Counted from the stretch's first letter, positions 1 to 11,283 are shown. The stretch is DNA of 64,000 nucleotides from Drosophila pseudoobscura (GCF_009870125.1 NC_046683.1:16811001-16875000); one strand, 5' to 3'. Notes: a model not told the origin generated them from the letters alone. A program made the numbers and translations.

Positions 1-38
1 CGGGACTGGACTGGACGGGACTGGACTGGACTACTCAC

Positions 39-594
39 CGGGCCGAGGATGGACACGAACGCTTATCGCTGATGCTCTTCAGATACTCGGACGGCTTGAT
101 GAGGTGCGTGACGCCGTCTTGTGATTTATTGGGAAAACTGGGGGGCACAAACGGCAGCACCAGCTGCTTGTTGACCAGGTTGGGTCCGCCGGTGCGGCCG
201 CCACCCGATCCGGGCACCCCGCTCCCGGCCTCGCCATAGATGCCCGCGTACTGGGCCTGCTGCTGGGTGAGCTCGTAGTGATCCTCTGCCGAGGAGCCGC
301 CCCCGTACAGGCTGGGCGTGTAGGTGTGATGGTGGTTCTGCTGCTGCTGGGCCTGCTGCGGGTAGTGGGGCGATGTCGTCTGCTGGTAGTTGCCGCCCCT
401 CTGCGACTTGGGAGCATCCGCATAGCCATAGATGCTGCCGTTCGGATTACGCGACTGGGAGCCAGTTCCCCCTCCACCACCTCCACCACCGCCGCCGCCG
501 CCGCCGCCCCCGTTGGCATCTCCATTCGTCTGGGCGGCTGCTGGATTGTTGGCCGGATTGGCGTTACCATTGAGCAGCTTGGCTTTCTTGTTCG
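39..594 (-). CDS. f: forked, most downstream exon in the window (espin-homology block)
   Basis: The exon opens after the acceptor TTCAATTTCAG (AG at 596-595) and completes a phase-1 codon. It ends at a CG|GTGAGT donor (GT at 38-37) in phase 2, so coding continues to the left of the window. It codes for about 185 residues: a low-complexity start (NKKAKLLNG, then a run of about 14 Gly from 515-475), a Q/H-rich segment, and then a well-ordered block, NKQLVLPFVPPSFPNKSQDG through LIKPSEYLKSISDKR. That last block is the most distinctive forked/espin family signature in the window. The Gly run lies opposite a CCX repeat and may vary in length between strains. Confidence 0.85.
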
Positions 595-3500
595 CTGAAA
601 TTGAACAAATTTATTTATGAGCTTCGTTCGTCGCTAGTTTTTTGTGGGTTAGCAGTCATCACGGCTCTTTCCTCTCTCCTCCGGCCCCGGTCATGCTCGC
701 TTGAGCAGCCAACAACATCCACTCCCTCAGCGGCAACAACAGTAGTTCATTGCGTATGCAGAGACGCGGCGCCTTTCACCAGACAGAGCGCCACAAGAAC
801 ACACTGCCAGTGGACTTGGAGCTCTAGTTGCATACACAAATACGTTTCATTTAGCCCGATTCAAATATGGCCAAAACGGCCCCGCGGGAAGGAGGCCAAC
901 GGAGCAACAAGTACTTCAACGTACGATATATATAATGAACCCAGAGTCTGATCTCGGCCAAGAGGAGGCAGATTTTGTATGGGACAACCCCCTGCTCACT
1001 CGCTTTGCTTGCCTTCGCCAACCCCTGCTCACTCGCTTCGCTAGCTTGAGCCGATATGAGCAAAGCATCGGGAGGACTACGACGACGACCCAACACTTTT
1101 TTATGCAGTAGAGTCGACGAGTCTCTCTCATCATAAAATACATTTTCTCCCCATAGATCCTACCTTCTTCCTCCTGATGGACTATTTCCTGATGGACTAT
1201 ACACTGCCTACACGACACTATATGCTGATTGATAATGAACATTAATCTGTACAATTCATAAAAGCAGTTCTGGCTGGAAATGGCTCATGTTAGATAAGTG
1301 TCTGATTACTAGTCCCAAAGTTACCATGGAATATGCCTGCCGTTGTCTGAGGTTCTAGAAAAAAGTCGACCTTAGTCAAAGATAAGACGGAGGTACGTCT
1401 GCACCCACATATATGAATATGTATATACATAAGTGCCGCCTGATAAGCCCCAAACGTGTTTCAGACTCAATTATGCTCAGACAAAACATCTTAGAAAAAC
1501 GACTGATTGGCATCCACGCTATACATAATAATAATTTTCAAATTTATAAATTGTATAGAAATCCAGGTCGTGTTTGAGAGAAATTTTCTGAAGAAGGGGA
1601 AAGCCAATTGTTCAAAGAGTTGGTACAAAGGCACTGAGTTTCTGCGAGTGTAGTCACAGTCTATTGTACACTTCAATTTGCCCATCGTAGGTCACCAATC
1701 AATTGGAAAAAGTACCAATCGGTTAAAGGTAAGACTTTAACGTAATATCCTTAAACGGCTAGACTTATGTACGTAATGATTATTCCCAGATAAGAAGTCT
1801 TCAATCAATAAGGTTGACCTTTCCATCGGGATATCTCTTAATTGAAATGCTGCTTAGCTTCCTACTTCCTTTAAGACACATAAGACCCACCCAACATTGT
1901 CTTTTTTTATGCCTTTACGGCCAACGATACACACGGAAGTGCCCAGTTCTTTGCTCTCGTTGAAGTTGTCGTGGGAGTATCGCTTTGAAAAAGAAATGTA
2001 ATCTACCACCGATTTTCATGGAAACCATTTGTGTTTGCTGATTCAATTTCCATGCCACAAGCAACTTAATTGGGCAAAAACAATCTCCGCTGTGGCAGGC
2101 TCTCCAGCTCCAGCTAAACCCGATCGCGGCGAGTCCTCGCCAACGTCTTGCTCCAACTTTCACGGCTCTGCGGCGCACAACTCGTTTCGTCTGGAGATCA
2201 TGGCCATTACGTGGATGTGGATGTGGATTTTCATATGGCGGTGACGGTCATGGCTGCACTCTGGTGGCACTACCCCTACCCCTGCTCCTAGCCAGCCATT
2301 GTCTATGGGCAAACCACTTAAAATCGAGTCGAGCCAGTTTGGTTTGAATTTATGCATTGCATCGCAATCGAGCTGCGTTTTTTTGGCGACATGAAAAACG
2401 AGCAAACAAAATGCGAATGTTTCGAACATGTCTCAACATTTTATCTATCAATTTGAGCAAAGCGGTTTGTACCTGTCAACTCCTGCAACTCTGCCGATCA
2501 GCCAGCAACGGGTCCATGTCACGGTGAAACTCGAAATTGCAATTGCTATTCGATTTGGGCTTCGATTAATTTGCTTCATGAGTGCAATGTCTGCTGAGGA
2601 TTGGCGATATGCCCCCAAATATTTACAACACTAACAACTAAAGACAGGGGGAGAGTCGGGGGAGAGTCGGAGGCCTGGAGATGCTAACCAAAGGGTACGG
2701 ATCGGGATAGAATGGCAAAATATTTAAACCTATATTTGTATACGACTCTTGGTAATATTTAGCAAAAGAAGTGAGAGAAAACTGAGCCAGCACTAGCTTG
2801 AATTTAATTTTTAAAGTACAACCATACACAATGGGAGTAGCATCCTTTCAAAGTCCCATGATCATCCCATGATAGTAACTGATAAAACACTGAGACATTT
2901 AGATCAGTCTTTTCTTATCCTTTTGTTGCGGTCTGGGTTTCCTTTCATTTCAAAACACACATTTGTTGCACTTACACCTAAAGATATCGAAACGTTGAAA
3001 GCTCAGGGTGAAGTAGTTCCGGCGCGAGTTCTTGTGGATCTTCACCGAGCCGAGCATGTTCATATTGAGGATGGGTCCAGGGTCAGTGTGATTTGCGGAT
3101 GCACAGAAATATATGTCGATAGATAATCACATTCTCAACAATTGATTGAGACACTAAATAAAAAGGAGATTGATTGCACACAGTTTTCGGCGAATTAGAG
3201 AATAGTAGAGACTCGACGATGTTGCCTGGGCGAACGTCGCTGGCAGCCTGATGCAAGTTCAGGCGATCGACAAAGTTATTCACCCAAGACAGTGGATCGG
3301 AACAGCTCCGAACGGCAGCCACAGCCACAGCCACAGCGACGACAACGACAACGACGATGTGGAGGTTGCCACCAACTCCAAGTGCAACTGCAACGATCGT
3401 CTGTCTCTTTTTGCGGCAAACACGTTCACTTTCATTGGTAAAAGTTTTGCAGAGCCCGAACTACCGCCCCAACAGCCGCCCAGGCTATGAGGAGGCGGTG

Positions 3501-5042
3501 CGGGTGGTGAGTGAACCATCGTCGGGGCCAATTATGGGGAAATGTGTGGGACATGATACAGGCCTCGGGTCTGGGGGTCTTCGGCTTCAAACCTCACGAC
3601 TCGCGACTTGCGACTCGCGACTGGCGAATGGCAAATAGCTTCCTCATCGGATCCCAGGGATTCACTCTCCCATGTCCAGTGTCTGGCTGTCGGACTGTCT
3701 GCTGGCATGCCCATCGCTTTTCTGGTTTCCCTCAATTTGGTATCGGGAATCGGGGATCGGGGATCTGGGGGTCGGTGTCGGGGTCTGGGCCATCCAACCG
3801 CTTCAATAGCGATCGACAAAAAACCTTGTCGTAGCTCCTGCCCCCATACGGCACCGGCAGTCAAGTGGCTTCGATTGTTTTCAACGGCTGCCATTTCCAC
3901 TTTTCAACTTTGTTCACTTCCACTTCTTTGTTTTCGCGAACATTTTCCACGGATCTTTGCCGCCTTATCGTGTGAACGGCGCCTCAATTATATATCGCAG
4001 GCATTTCCAGTTCTCCTCCGACTCGGGCATAATAGGCAATTAGCGAATGGAAAATCGAGCCAACACATGTCAGACATGGCAGCTATCACTCACATTTCTT
4101 CTCTGTCACCGTCTTATTTTCAGTTTCAGCTTCAGTTACGTTTTGCTCTGCTAATATTGCAGCAATTAAGTCAAAGCCCGATATTTATTGTGTGATAATG
4201 AGGCAGCAAATATGGCCCAGGGGAACTACTGGTTGGCTGGCAAAAGCCAAATGCGGCGTGAAGGATAGTTGGGCGGGTGCCGAGCTACCACTGGAACCTT
4301 ATCCCCACTTTTTAGTCTTCAGTCATTTGATCTGACTTTACTTAAACTGTGCTCAACCAATACTAGCTTTCATTCGAATGCACTCGATCCGGTGGGATTC
4401 GAATCGTACGCCCAAAATGGACTGAACAAAACGGGTATCGTCAGGCAGATTCAAAAATTTCGGTTTTTTTTCTCGCTCACTCTCCATATGATTTTCTGTT
4501 AAAGAGAACGAGAAAGCAACACACCCATTTTCTGTGATTAGGGATGATCCGAATTCGACTGAAGGAAGAATTCGTGCTGGTCGAAAGAAGAATTCAAGAG
4601 GCATGAGTATGGCTGTGATTTTATGAACTAAACCTCAGCCAACAGCGTCCAACTTCAACCAATATACACAGCAAACACTTTCATTGAGTCCATTGAGACA
4701 TTTAACAGAGACATCCTCTCCTATGCAAACCTCCAAAGTCACTGCCTGTCTACCTTTTCAGCTGGTTCTCATTGGTGCAAACTTGTTTGCAGACTGCAGG
4801 GCATTCATCCTGTCCAATCGACCTACATGACTGGCAAATTTCCCCTAATTGATCAATCAATGCAGACTGACAGTCACAAGCCACTGGTCTCTGACGCCGA
4901 TGTCCGAGCCAGACCAGACCCCAACGGCTCTTGACGACTGTCTGTTGACTGAGGTGAAAGACCTCGGAAATGACAGAAAAAGATGTTTATGTTGATGTTC
5001 GAAGCTTTGTTTATTCGTCTAATGGGGGGCAGCGGTGTTCTG
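595..5042. other. forked intron, 3' part; no confident gene
   Basis: This is part of the 5.6-kb intron between exons 6568-6218 and 594-39. No long ORF with gene-like composition is present. Three short pieces look coding by third-position C/G bias: minus strand about 3090-2976 and 3286-3213, and a 54-nt plus-strand stretch 3453-3506 bounded by TTTTGCAG and GTGAGT (see findings). The rest is AT-rich, with AAC/CAG-type simple sequence near 3310-3360 and a direct repeat of GGGGGAGAGTCGG-like sequence near 2645-2670. The AATAAA of the nested gene is at 5010-5015. Confidence 0.5.
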
Positions 5043-5858
5043 TTAGTGTTTCTTCTGGAAGTCCTTCCAAATGGGAGGTTTTTGAGGTTCCTTGCGGTTG
5101 AAATTGACCTCTGGAATGTGCTTCGAGTTACTGGCAGTGGGCGTTTTCAGAGGTTGCTTAATGTTGAAATTGGCCTCTGGAATGTGTTTCGAGCTGGCAG
5201 CCGCCTGGGGAAAATCCCAACGCGAGGGCTTGCGTCCTTGCTCGTCCTTCGTGGCCTGGCCACTGGTGTTAATGGTTCTGGAGCGGCTGCGGGACGGCTT
5301 TGGATTCGAAGCCAGGCCCCGACTGGTACTGGGAATGGAGTCAGTGTCCACGTTCGGCCCAGCCTTGTTACGAACGCCATCGTGCTTGGGATAGATCCTG
5401 ACATCGCCACATGGGGCCCTGTATCTGCCTTTATATACGCCCTTGGCCAGCTTGCCACGGTTGCTAGTGCCCTTGAAGGTCTTCTGTTGGACACCTTCGC
5501 GTCTCATGCCCTCAATTAATACATTGGGATCGGGGCGCATCGGCGAATGTGGTGGGACCCTCTTGACATCCGTCAAGTGCTTGTCGAGCAGCTCTGCCTC
5601 ATCATCGTTGAGCTGTTGCGGGTCGAGGGACTTGAGGAAGAGCGTGGGATTGCCAACACTGTAGATAATGTACTTGTCCTTGTTGGACGGTGTATTGGTT
5701 AGCCCCTCCCTAAGGGAATCCATATCGAAAGACCACTGATCGGAATGATACTTTGGCAGCCTCTTCCGGCGAGGGTCCCTGCCCAGTGTGGATGAGCTTA
5801 CAGTCCCAATATCGATTAGGTCCACTTCATCGCTTGACTCGGAAGTATTCATTTCCAT
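5043..5858 (-). CDS. Nested intronless gene, unknown basic low-complexity protein
   Basis: A single ORF of 271 codons runs from ATG at 5858 to a stop at 5043, on the same strand as forked and inside its intron. AATAAA lies about 30 nt past the stop (5010-5015), so it looks like a complete separate transcript, not a forked exon. The product starts acidic (MEMNTSESSDEVDLIDIG) and has an apparently ordered middle (WSFDMDSLREGL, KDKYIIYSVGNPTLFLKSL). It then becomes basic and rich in Lys, Arg, Pro and Ser. The C-terminus carries a tandem duplication of a unit beginning SKHIPE(A/V)NFN. There is no signal peptide or membrane segment. TATAAAA sits only about 20 nt before the ATG, too close to be a normal TATA box. 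I do not recognise the family. Nested intronless fly genes are often testis-expressed, but nothing here proves that. Confidence 0.65.
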   Translation of the reverse strand: MEMNTSESSDEVDLIDIGTVSSSTLGRDPRRKRLPKYHSDQWSFDMDSLREGLTNTPSNKDKYIIYSVGNPTLFLKSLDPQQLNDDEAELLDKHLTDVKRVPPHSPMRPDPNVLIEGMRREGVQQKTFKGTSNRGKLAKGVYKGRYRAPCGDVRIYPKHDGVRNKAGPNVDTDSIPSTSRGLASNPKPSRSRSRTINTSGQATKDEQGRKPSRWDFPQAAASSKHIPEANFNIKQPLKTPTASNSKHIPEVNFNRKEPQKPPIWKDFQKKH

Positions 5859-6217
5859 TGCAACAGCAGCAACGTTATTTTATAAAATTTTGAAATTTTC
5901 CAACGTATCCAAAGAGATATGTGATTCGAATGGAGAGAACCCAATTTGATAGATGATTTCTAGGTCATGAACGACATGATAAAATATATTGGGCATATAC
6001 ATATATATATATACGGCATCTGGCAAAAACTGATACACTTTACTACTGATGCATTACTAATTCAAATGGGGGCTCCCAGATCAAATCGCACATATATATA
6101 TACTATAAAAACAGCCACAGGATATTTCCCTGAATTTCCAAGGTCTATTTCCAGTACTGATCAGATATTCGAGACATTCATATTCAAGATTCGCTGGATA
6201 ACCCAACTGCAGCTCAC

Positions 6218-6568
6218 CTGAAATGGTGGACATAGTGCGATTGTGATTGCCCCGCACTAGTTCAGATGGCCGCAGACTCGGCTCCTCGATCACCTCCAGG
6301 CCAGAGTCGGAGTCGGCGGCTTCGCTGGCAGCATTCGCATTGCCACCGACAATGGGACCAGGAGCTGGCACTGCACCGCTGCCACTGCCACTGCCACTGC
6401 CAGTGGTGGAGACCGGGGAGCTTACTCCGTACACATTCTTCTTGTAGATGTTGCTGTTGCTGCTGCTGATATTGTTGCTCGGTTGCTCGGCATTCAAGTT
6501 GTTGCGCTGCTGCTGCTGTGTCGGAGCTCGCAGCGGTGGTGGCAGAGGCGGTGGCGGAGGTCCATTCA
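6218..6568 (-). CDS. f: forked exon, proline-rich segment
   Basis: The acceptor CTTTCTCCAG precedes TG AAT GGA, which completes the Val codon left open by exon 7268-6776 (phase 1). The donor is TTTCAG|GTGAGC, GT at 6217-6216, again phase 1. The 117 codons begin VNGPPPPPLPPPLRAP, a polyproline stretch of the kind used to bind profilin or SH3/WW proteins. An S/N-rich stretch follows, then repeated Gly-Ser (GSGSGSGSG) and Ala-rich sequence, and an ordered end (SDSGLEVIEEPSLRPSELV, then NHNRTMSTIS). The nearby prolines resemble the espin proline-rich region. The actin-related role is inferred from the family. Confidence 0.85.
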
Positions 6569-6775
6569 CTGGAGAAAGGATAAGAAATGGGATTTATTAA
6601 ACCTTGCAATGGTAGCTTAATAATTATGCGATCTAGGTATCAAGTATGCATCAGTCTACCAAATCTATAGGTGGCTATCATAGGACTGTGCGCACAGAAT
6701 GTTGTTGCTATCCGGAAGGACTTTGCACCTTAATTCTAGCCCGATCTACTGCAAAAGTATCTTGTGTGAACTAAC

Positions 6776-7268
6776 CCAAAGCCACGTTCTGCATGGGGGG
6801 AGCCGAGGATACCCGTTTCAGGTTCCTGCTGCCCAGGTTGTTGTTGCTGTTGTTCTGATGGTTGTTGCTGTTGCTGCCGCTTCCGTTGCCATTGCCAGTG
6901 CCATTCTGGGCAATATTGGGGCTGCTGCTGCCGAGCATCGCTGGCATGGAGGCATCCACCAGATTGTTGCGGATCATGGAGTTCTTGTGGGTCTGCTTGG
7001 TGCGTTCGGCCACATCCTCCGGCGGACAGACGCTCTCGTAGGTGTCGCTCTTGATGCCGCCATTGAGCAGCTGGTTCTTGAGATTCACGTTCTTCGAGCT
7101 GTAGTTGTCCTTCAGCGAGGACTCGTATTTGCTGCTGTGCAGCCCGATGATTGAATGCGATTTGTTGCGATTGAGCACACTGTTGTTGTTGTTGTTGCTT
7201 ATGTTGTTGGTACTGCTGTTGTTGTTGTTGCTGCTAGAGATGCTGTTGTTCCGCTTGTTGTTCAAGTG
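6776..7268 (-). CDS. f: forked exon, Asn/Ser-rich segment
   Basis: The exon follows a TTTTGTAG acceptor (AG at 7270-7269) in phase 0 and ends in phase 1 at a TTTGG|GTTAGT donor (GT at 7 5-74 of the 67xx block, that is 6775-6774). An in-frame TAG lies just beyond the donor, so an unspliced reading ends at once. It encodes about 164 residues: an Asn/Ser-repeat start, then an ordered core (SIIGLHSSKYESSLKDN, NLKNQLLNGGIKSDTYES, PPEDVAERTKQTHKNSMI), then a further N/S/G-rich stretch. The ordered core is probably the functional part and the Asn runs are flexible linkers. GTTAGT is an uncommon donor, but phase and reading frame across the join support it. Confidence 0.82.
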
Positions 7269-7340
7269 CTACAAAATAATGGAAAATAATTGGTCAATGG
7301 GGGGGGTTTTAAGGGGATTTTGTTGACGGGATATACGCAC
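7269..7340 (-). other. f: 72-nt forked intron with in-frame readthrough ending at the acceptor
   Basis: The intron runs from GTGCGT (7340) to TTTTGTAG (7269) and is exactly 72 nt, a multiple of three. Translated in frame it adds about 23 residues, beginning VRISRQQNPLKTPP, and then meets TAG, which is the same TAG that forms the splice acceptor. Retention would therefore truncate the protein. Confidence 0.7.
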
Positions 7341-8478
7341 ATGATTGCTGTACTGCAGGACAATGTCCGTGCTGCGTGTGGAGCTGGCGCTGGCCGAACG
7401 GGAATGGGAGCCACTGTCCCTCGACCGAGATCGTCCCACATTGTATTTATGTTGCTGTTGCTGCTGCTGCTGTTGCAGCTGATGTTGCTGCTGCTGCTGC
7501 TGTTGCAGCTGATGTTGCTGCTGCTGTTGTTGCTGCTGCTGCAGCTGTATCTGGTGCTGCTGCTGGTGCTGGTGCTGCTTGCGCGACTCTTCCCGCACCA
7601 GATAGATGTCCTCGTAATCGTGATCCCCGCCACCATTCTGACTGCCATTGCTGGCCATGTTCTTGTGCTGTTTGTAGTTGTTGTTGTTCTTGGCGCCACT
7701 GATGTTGCCGTTGCCGTTGCTGTTGCTGATATTGCTGCTGCTGCCATGCCGGTTGAAGCTCTGGCTGCGCATCTGCTGATGATGGTGATTGCTGCTCTTC
7801 GGCGAATTGAAGCTGGACGAGATGGAGACGGACTCGTCGGAGCCGCTGCCAGCACCGCTGGAACTGGAGTGGACATCCGCCTGGATGGTCATAGCATTGC
7901 CAGCCTTCGACTGCATTATCTGCTGCTGATGATGGTGGCTGTGATGGCTGTGGTGGTTGTTGTGCTGCTTCACGCTGCTGCAGTCCGAGTCCACGAACAG
8001 ATCTCTCACCCGGTTGTAGATTATGTCCTGGGGGTCGTGCAGGAAGAACGACTCGCCCGAGATGCTGCCGTTTGGCGAGGGCGTGGCATACATGCCGCCG
8101 TTCCTCATGGGATTCACGTAGAGCCCATCGTTGGGCAGCAGCGCTCCCCCGCCGACCGTGGAGCTGCTTCCGCCCCCGCCTCCATTGCCTCCCATGGAGG
8201 AGCTGCCGTTGTAGAGCTTTTCTGAGGAACTCCGCGACTGCTGCGAGTACAGGGCATCGCTGTTCTTTCGCGAGATTCCCATACCGATGCCCATGCCCAG
8301 GCCCATGGCCGATCCTCCAGCGCCCCCACTCACTGCCGGCGGATGCAAGTAGAAGGGCTCCACATCGGAGCTCAGTGTGGACGATGACTTGGACTTGATT
8401 GTGTTGCTGCGGCTCGTCTGCTTCGAGGAGTTCGAGTTCGAGTTGCAGCTGCTGCTAAAATGTTGCTGCTGTTGATGG

Positions 8479-8510
<32 letters not shown>

Positions 8511-8603
8511 ATGTTGCAGTTGCTGCTGTGTTTTGTGTCGCTGCACGCTGTTCTTGCTGTTGTAGTCCACAGATGTCCCGTGCTGGACCAGCACATTCAG
8601 GCA
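7341..8603 (-). CDS. f: forked large exon, Gln/His/Ser-rich region
   Basis: This phase-0 exon of 421 codons lies between the acceptor CCTGCAG (AG at 8605-8604) and a weak donor CAT|GTGCGT (GT at 7340-7339). It starts with the end of the last ankyrin repeat (CLNVLVQHGTSVDYNSKNSV) and then becomes very low complexity: polyQ near 8540-8460, His/Gln runs near 7975-7920 and long interrupted polyQ at 7570-7450. Ordered islands are present: LSSDVEPFYLHPPAVSGG, GISRKNSDALYSQQSRSSSE, PQDIIYNRVRDLFVDSDCSS and HDYEDIYLVREESRK. The islands include Tyr/acidic motifs that could be phosphorylated; this is inference. The polyQ tracts are mixtures of CAG and CAA and so should be moderately stable. Confidence 0.88.
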
Positions 8604-8677
8604 CTGCAGGCGATGAGGGAGGTCAGAGAGTTAGCTTGTGGCAGGTAGCAGGTAGCAGGTTGCAAGCTCGTACTCAC

Positions 8678-8860
8678 CTCAACCTGCTGGTTCTCGGCCG
8701 CATCGTTGATGGGGGACTTGCCATACTTGTCCAGCGACAGCTTGGCTCCGTGATTGAGCAGCCAACGCACCACGGACAGATGACCGCGCGAGGCGGCAAA
8801 ATGCAGTGGTGTGGCCCCATCGCCATCGCGCAGATTTGGGTCGACTCCTTGGTCTTGAAC
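8678..8860 (-). CDS. f: forked exon, ankyrin repeats
   Basis: Exactly 61 codons, phase 0 at both ends, between the acceptor ATCCACAG (AG at 8862-8861) and the donor GAG|GTGAGT (GT at 8677-8676). It encodes one full ankyrin repeat and most of another: GATPLHFAASRGHLSVVRWL carries the canonical TPLHxAAxxGH core, and the next repeat begins DKYGKSPINDAAENQQVE and is completed in the following exon. Ankyrin repeats in espin/forked proteins act as protein-binding modules at the N-terminus; the partner here is unknown. Confidence 0.92.
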
Positions 8861-10248
8861 CTGTGGATTGTTGCATGGAGAAATGTCAAACAATAAACGA
8901 AATGCATTAGTGATTAGCCACACAAAAGAGTGTCCCTAACAGCCATGTCCTAGACCGGTACCCCGTTGGAGATCTCAGTGCCCAGTGTCCAAAGACGATG
9001 CAATTACCAAGATGTTGCCTGAGGCACCAAGAAGATGTTTTATGGCGGTGTTTTTCATGGTTTTTCGTGTGAAAGAATCGAGCAGCACTTTACTGTGTCA
9101 TGCCCAAACAATGTATATTGTTTTTGGTTTTTTGGGACGGACTTGAGCGCGTGACAAAGACTGAGGGATTGAGAAACAGACGAAGCCAAAATGGGCAGTG
9201 GACAGCGGTCATAGTTGAAGGATAGCCCACGTATGTACCACGGAGCATCGAACGATAGTTGGTATTTTATAGTCTCTGATGCAACGCATGGGACCGTTTA
9301 TTCGGTGTTTCCGATTCTTGAAAGTAACTCTCTGTTTCTACAGTCCCACATAAAATACCCCCGACTTTTAGCGTCCTATCCTACATAGATAGACCCAGTA
9401 TTTGCCCATCTTCTCTTCGCTTAAGTACTCGCACTCTAGTGATCTTTTATGGCGAATACTTTCCCACTCACTGCAGTGTCTCACGTACTGAATCACTGTC
9501 TGTCGAGTGCTGCACTGACCGTTCAACCTGCTGTCCACTCAGTGTCTCACTATTCGTTCAGCATCTCATTGTCCTGTTTGATACGATATTTGCTTGTTTG
9601 TTCAGTGTCTGTTGACGGCTACTTGGTTGAGTATCTCACTGTCCACTCAGCGTCTCGCTGTACACGCTCACTGTGTCACTGTCCGGCGAGAGCCTGCCTT
9701 TTGGCTGTGTTGTGGAAAGTGGTTTTCCACCCGTCGGGTCTTACGGCAAATGAAAACTATTTAGTTCAGTTTAGAAAGGTGATTTTCTACTGCCAGCGAG
9801 CCTTCACCGATGATCTTGAAAAATTCATTCTGGTTCTTGGTGGGAGGGAGCGAGACAGGGAGAGCACACAGGAGGATACAATGCATGGGCCATTGTCAGC
9901 GGGTATCTGCAAGATACTCCTGCATGAAGTGTGGCTTTGCATAAGCCACTCTCTACCTCTCTCTCTCTCTCGTTGCTTGGTCTCCCCTGACTCTCTCGTC
10001 GGACACATTCCCCAATTGATAAATTGAATAGGCCAGGCGACAAACTAGTCAAGACGCCAGAACCCCGTTACCCCAAACAGGACCGAAAAAAGAGCGGACT
10101 ACGGACTGCGGACAGCGGACAAAACGAGTTCGCGGCCAAGCCGAGTCGAATGTTCCAATTGACCCCCATTGGCTGCTGCTACAGTTTGCTAACTACATGG
10201 CAGCCAAATTTTATGTGTTGCACAGGCACTTGGCCGCAGCCAGCTTAC
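8861..10248. other. forked intron, no gene seen
   Basis: An intron of about 1.4 kb between two ankyrin-coding exons. Its content includes CACTGT/GTCTC-like degenerate repeats at 9450-9680, a CT-rich tract at 9949-9971 and ordinary AT-rich DNA. The open frames in it show no codon bias or splice-site support. Confidence 0.6.
9949..9971. repeat. CT/GA-rich tract (possible GAGA-factor or CLAMP site)
   Basis: The sequence reads CTCTCTACC followed by an uninterrupted CT run. On the other strand this is a GAGAG array, the type bound by GAGA factor and CLAMP in flies. It shares the CTCTCTACCTCTCTCT core with the tract at 32210-32241. Confidence 0.5.
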
Positions 10249-10432
10249 CATCCATTTGAGGCAATCCAAGCAGCCCATTTGTGAAGCGGCATGGATCGGT
10301 GCCATGCCGTCGCGTGCACGAACATAAAGCGAGCCGCCGGCTTCAAGCACCAGAAACTTGAGCACCTCCAAGTGGCCCTCCTGTGCTGCCAAATAGACGG
10401 GCGTGACATCATTGTCCATTTGCGTATTGGCG
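10249..10432 (-). CDS. f: forked exon, ankyrin repeats
   Basis: The acceptor GCCGATTGCAG (AG at 10434-10433) is followed by one base that completes a phase-2 codon. The donor is ATG|GTAAGC (GT at 10248-10247), phase 0. The 61 codons encode about two ankyrin repeats: [20 protein letters not shown] and [20 protein letters not shown]. Both have the A-A-x-x-G-H/C helix-turn pattern. The join to the next exon reads KWM-VQDQGVDPN without a break in the repeat spacing, which is good evidence for the splice model. Confidence 0.93.
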
Positions 10433-11283
10433 CTGCAATCGGCAAGGAAAAGCGTGCCACAGAAAAAGAAACGAAAAAAAAACAAACAAAAAAGACAAAA
10501 AAGACGTTCATATAAATTGGCATTCAATTAGTCGGCTTAAGAGAGGAAAAATCAAGTGTTTAATGAGCAAAAAGTCTGGCATGATCGCCAGATTTGAGCC
10601 TTACAAAAATAGCTAAATCTCCTAAAGTATTCACATGGCAGTCACCAGCCATTCACACGGCATTCACAAACCATTCAGGCTACAAAAAAAATAAACGCCA
10701 TCGCAATACAGTGATATCACAACGGGCAACATTATCAGAAGAAGTGGACAGATTGAACTCGGGCTTGCATGGGTTCATCATCTTTCCCCTTCGACGCTCT
10801 TCTAGCTGTTCATTTGCCAGCTCTTTCTTCTCTTTTTTGTGGAATATCATTAATCGATCGATCGAAAGCTCTGATATTCATATTATGGAATGTGGATCTG
10901 TGGTTTTGTGGGAAAAAAACATTTGAAACGGGTCGAAGTCTATACAATTTGTAACAAACTATATCTAATGTATTATTATTACAATAATGGGTATTCCGCT
11001 CATTCGAAAGTGCTGATTCCTGCTATTAACAAAGAAGTGAGTATGAGACATCATCAGAACCATTGTTCAATCGGCACGGATCTAGATCAAAACCTATTCC
11101 TTTGAACTGAAGTAAGGTTTGAATCTGGATCGCACATTACATCTGTACTACTCTTATATGTTTATGATCAATTGGTAATATTTATATTTAGTTTCATTAC
11201 TCGTATTCTTTGAGGTTTGAGAACATTTGAAAATATTTCTAAAGAGTCCATTAAAGGAGCATTTGGGTGCCAGGAAAATGTTA
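10433..11283. other. forked intron segment, no gene seen
   Basis: AT-rich intronic DNA between the ankyrin exon and the downstream end of the possible alternative exon. An A-rich stretch lies at 10463-10505. No clear AATAAA is present on the minus strand just past 11284; the nearest A/T-rich match is the TTTATATTT region near 11180-11192. Confidence 0.5.

Noticed and set aside
3608..4195. Plus-strand ORF of 195 codons in the forked intron
   Set aside because: No codon bias, made partly of GCGACT and GGGGATCGG repeats, no promoter or polyA signal.
6699..7154. Plus-strand ORF of 151 codons
   Set aside because: Antisense of forked exon 7268-6776, with no independent motif or splice evidence.
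7290..8225. Long plus-strand ORF rich in Leu/Val opposite the forked exon
   Set aside because: It is the antisense shadow of polyQ/polyN coding (CTG/TTG runs read as Leu); the minus strand has the ankyrin joins and splice sites.
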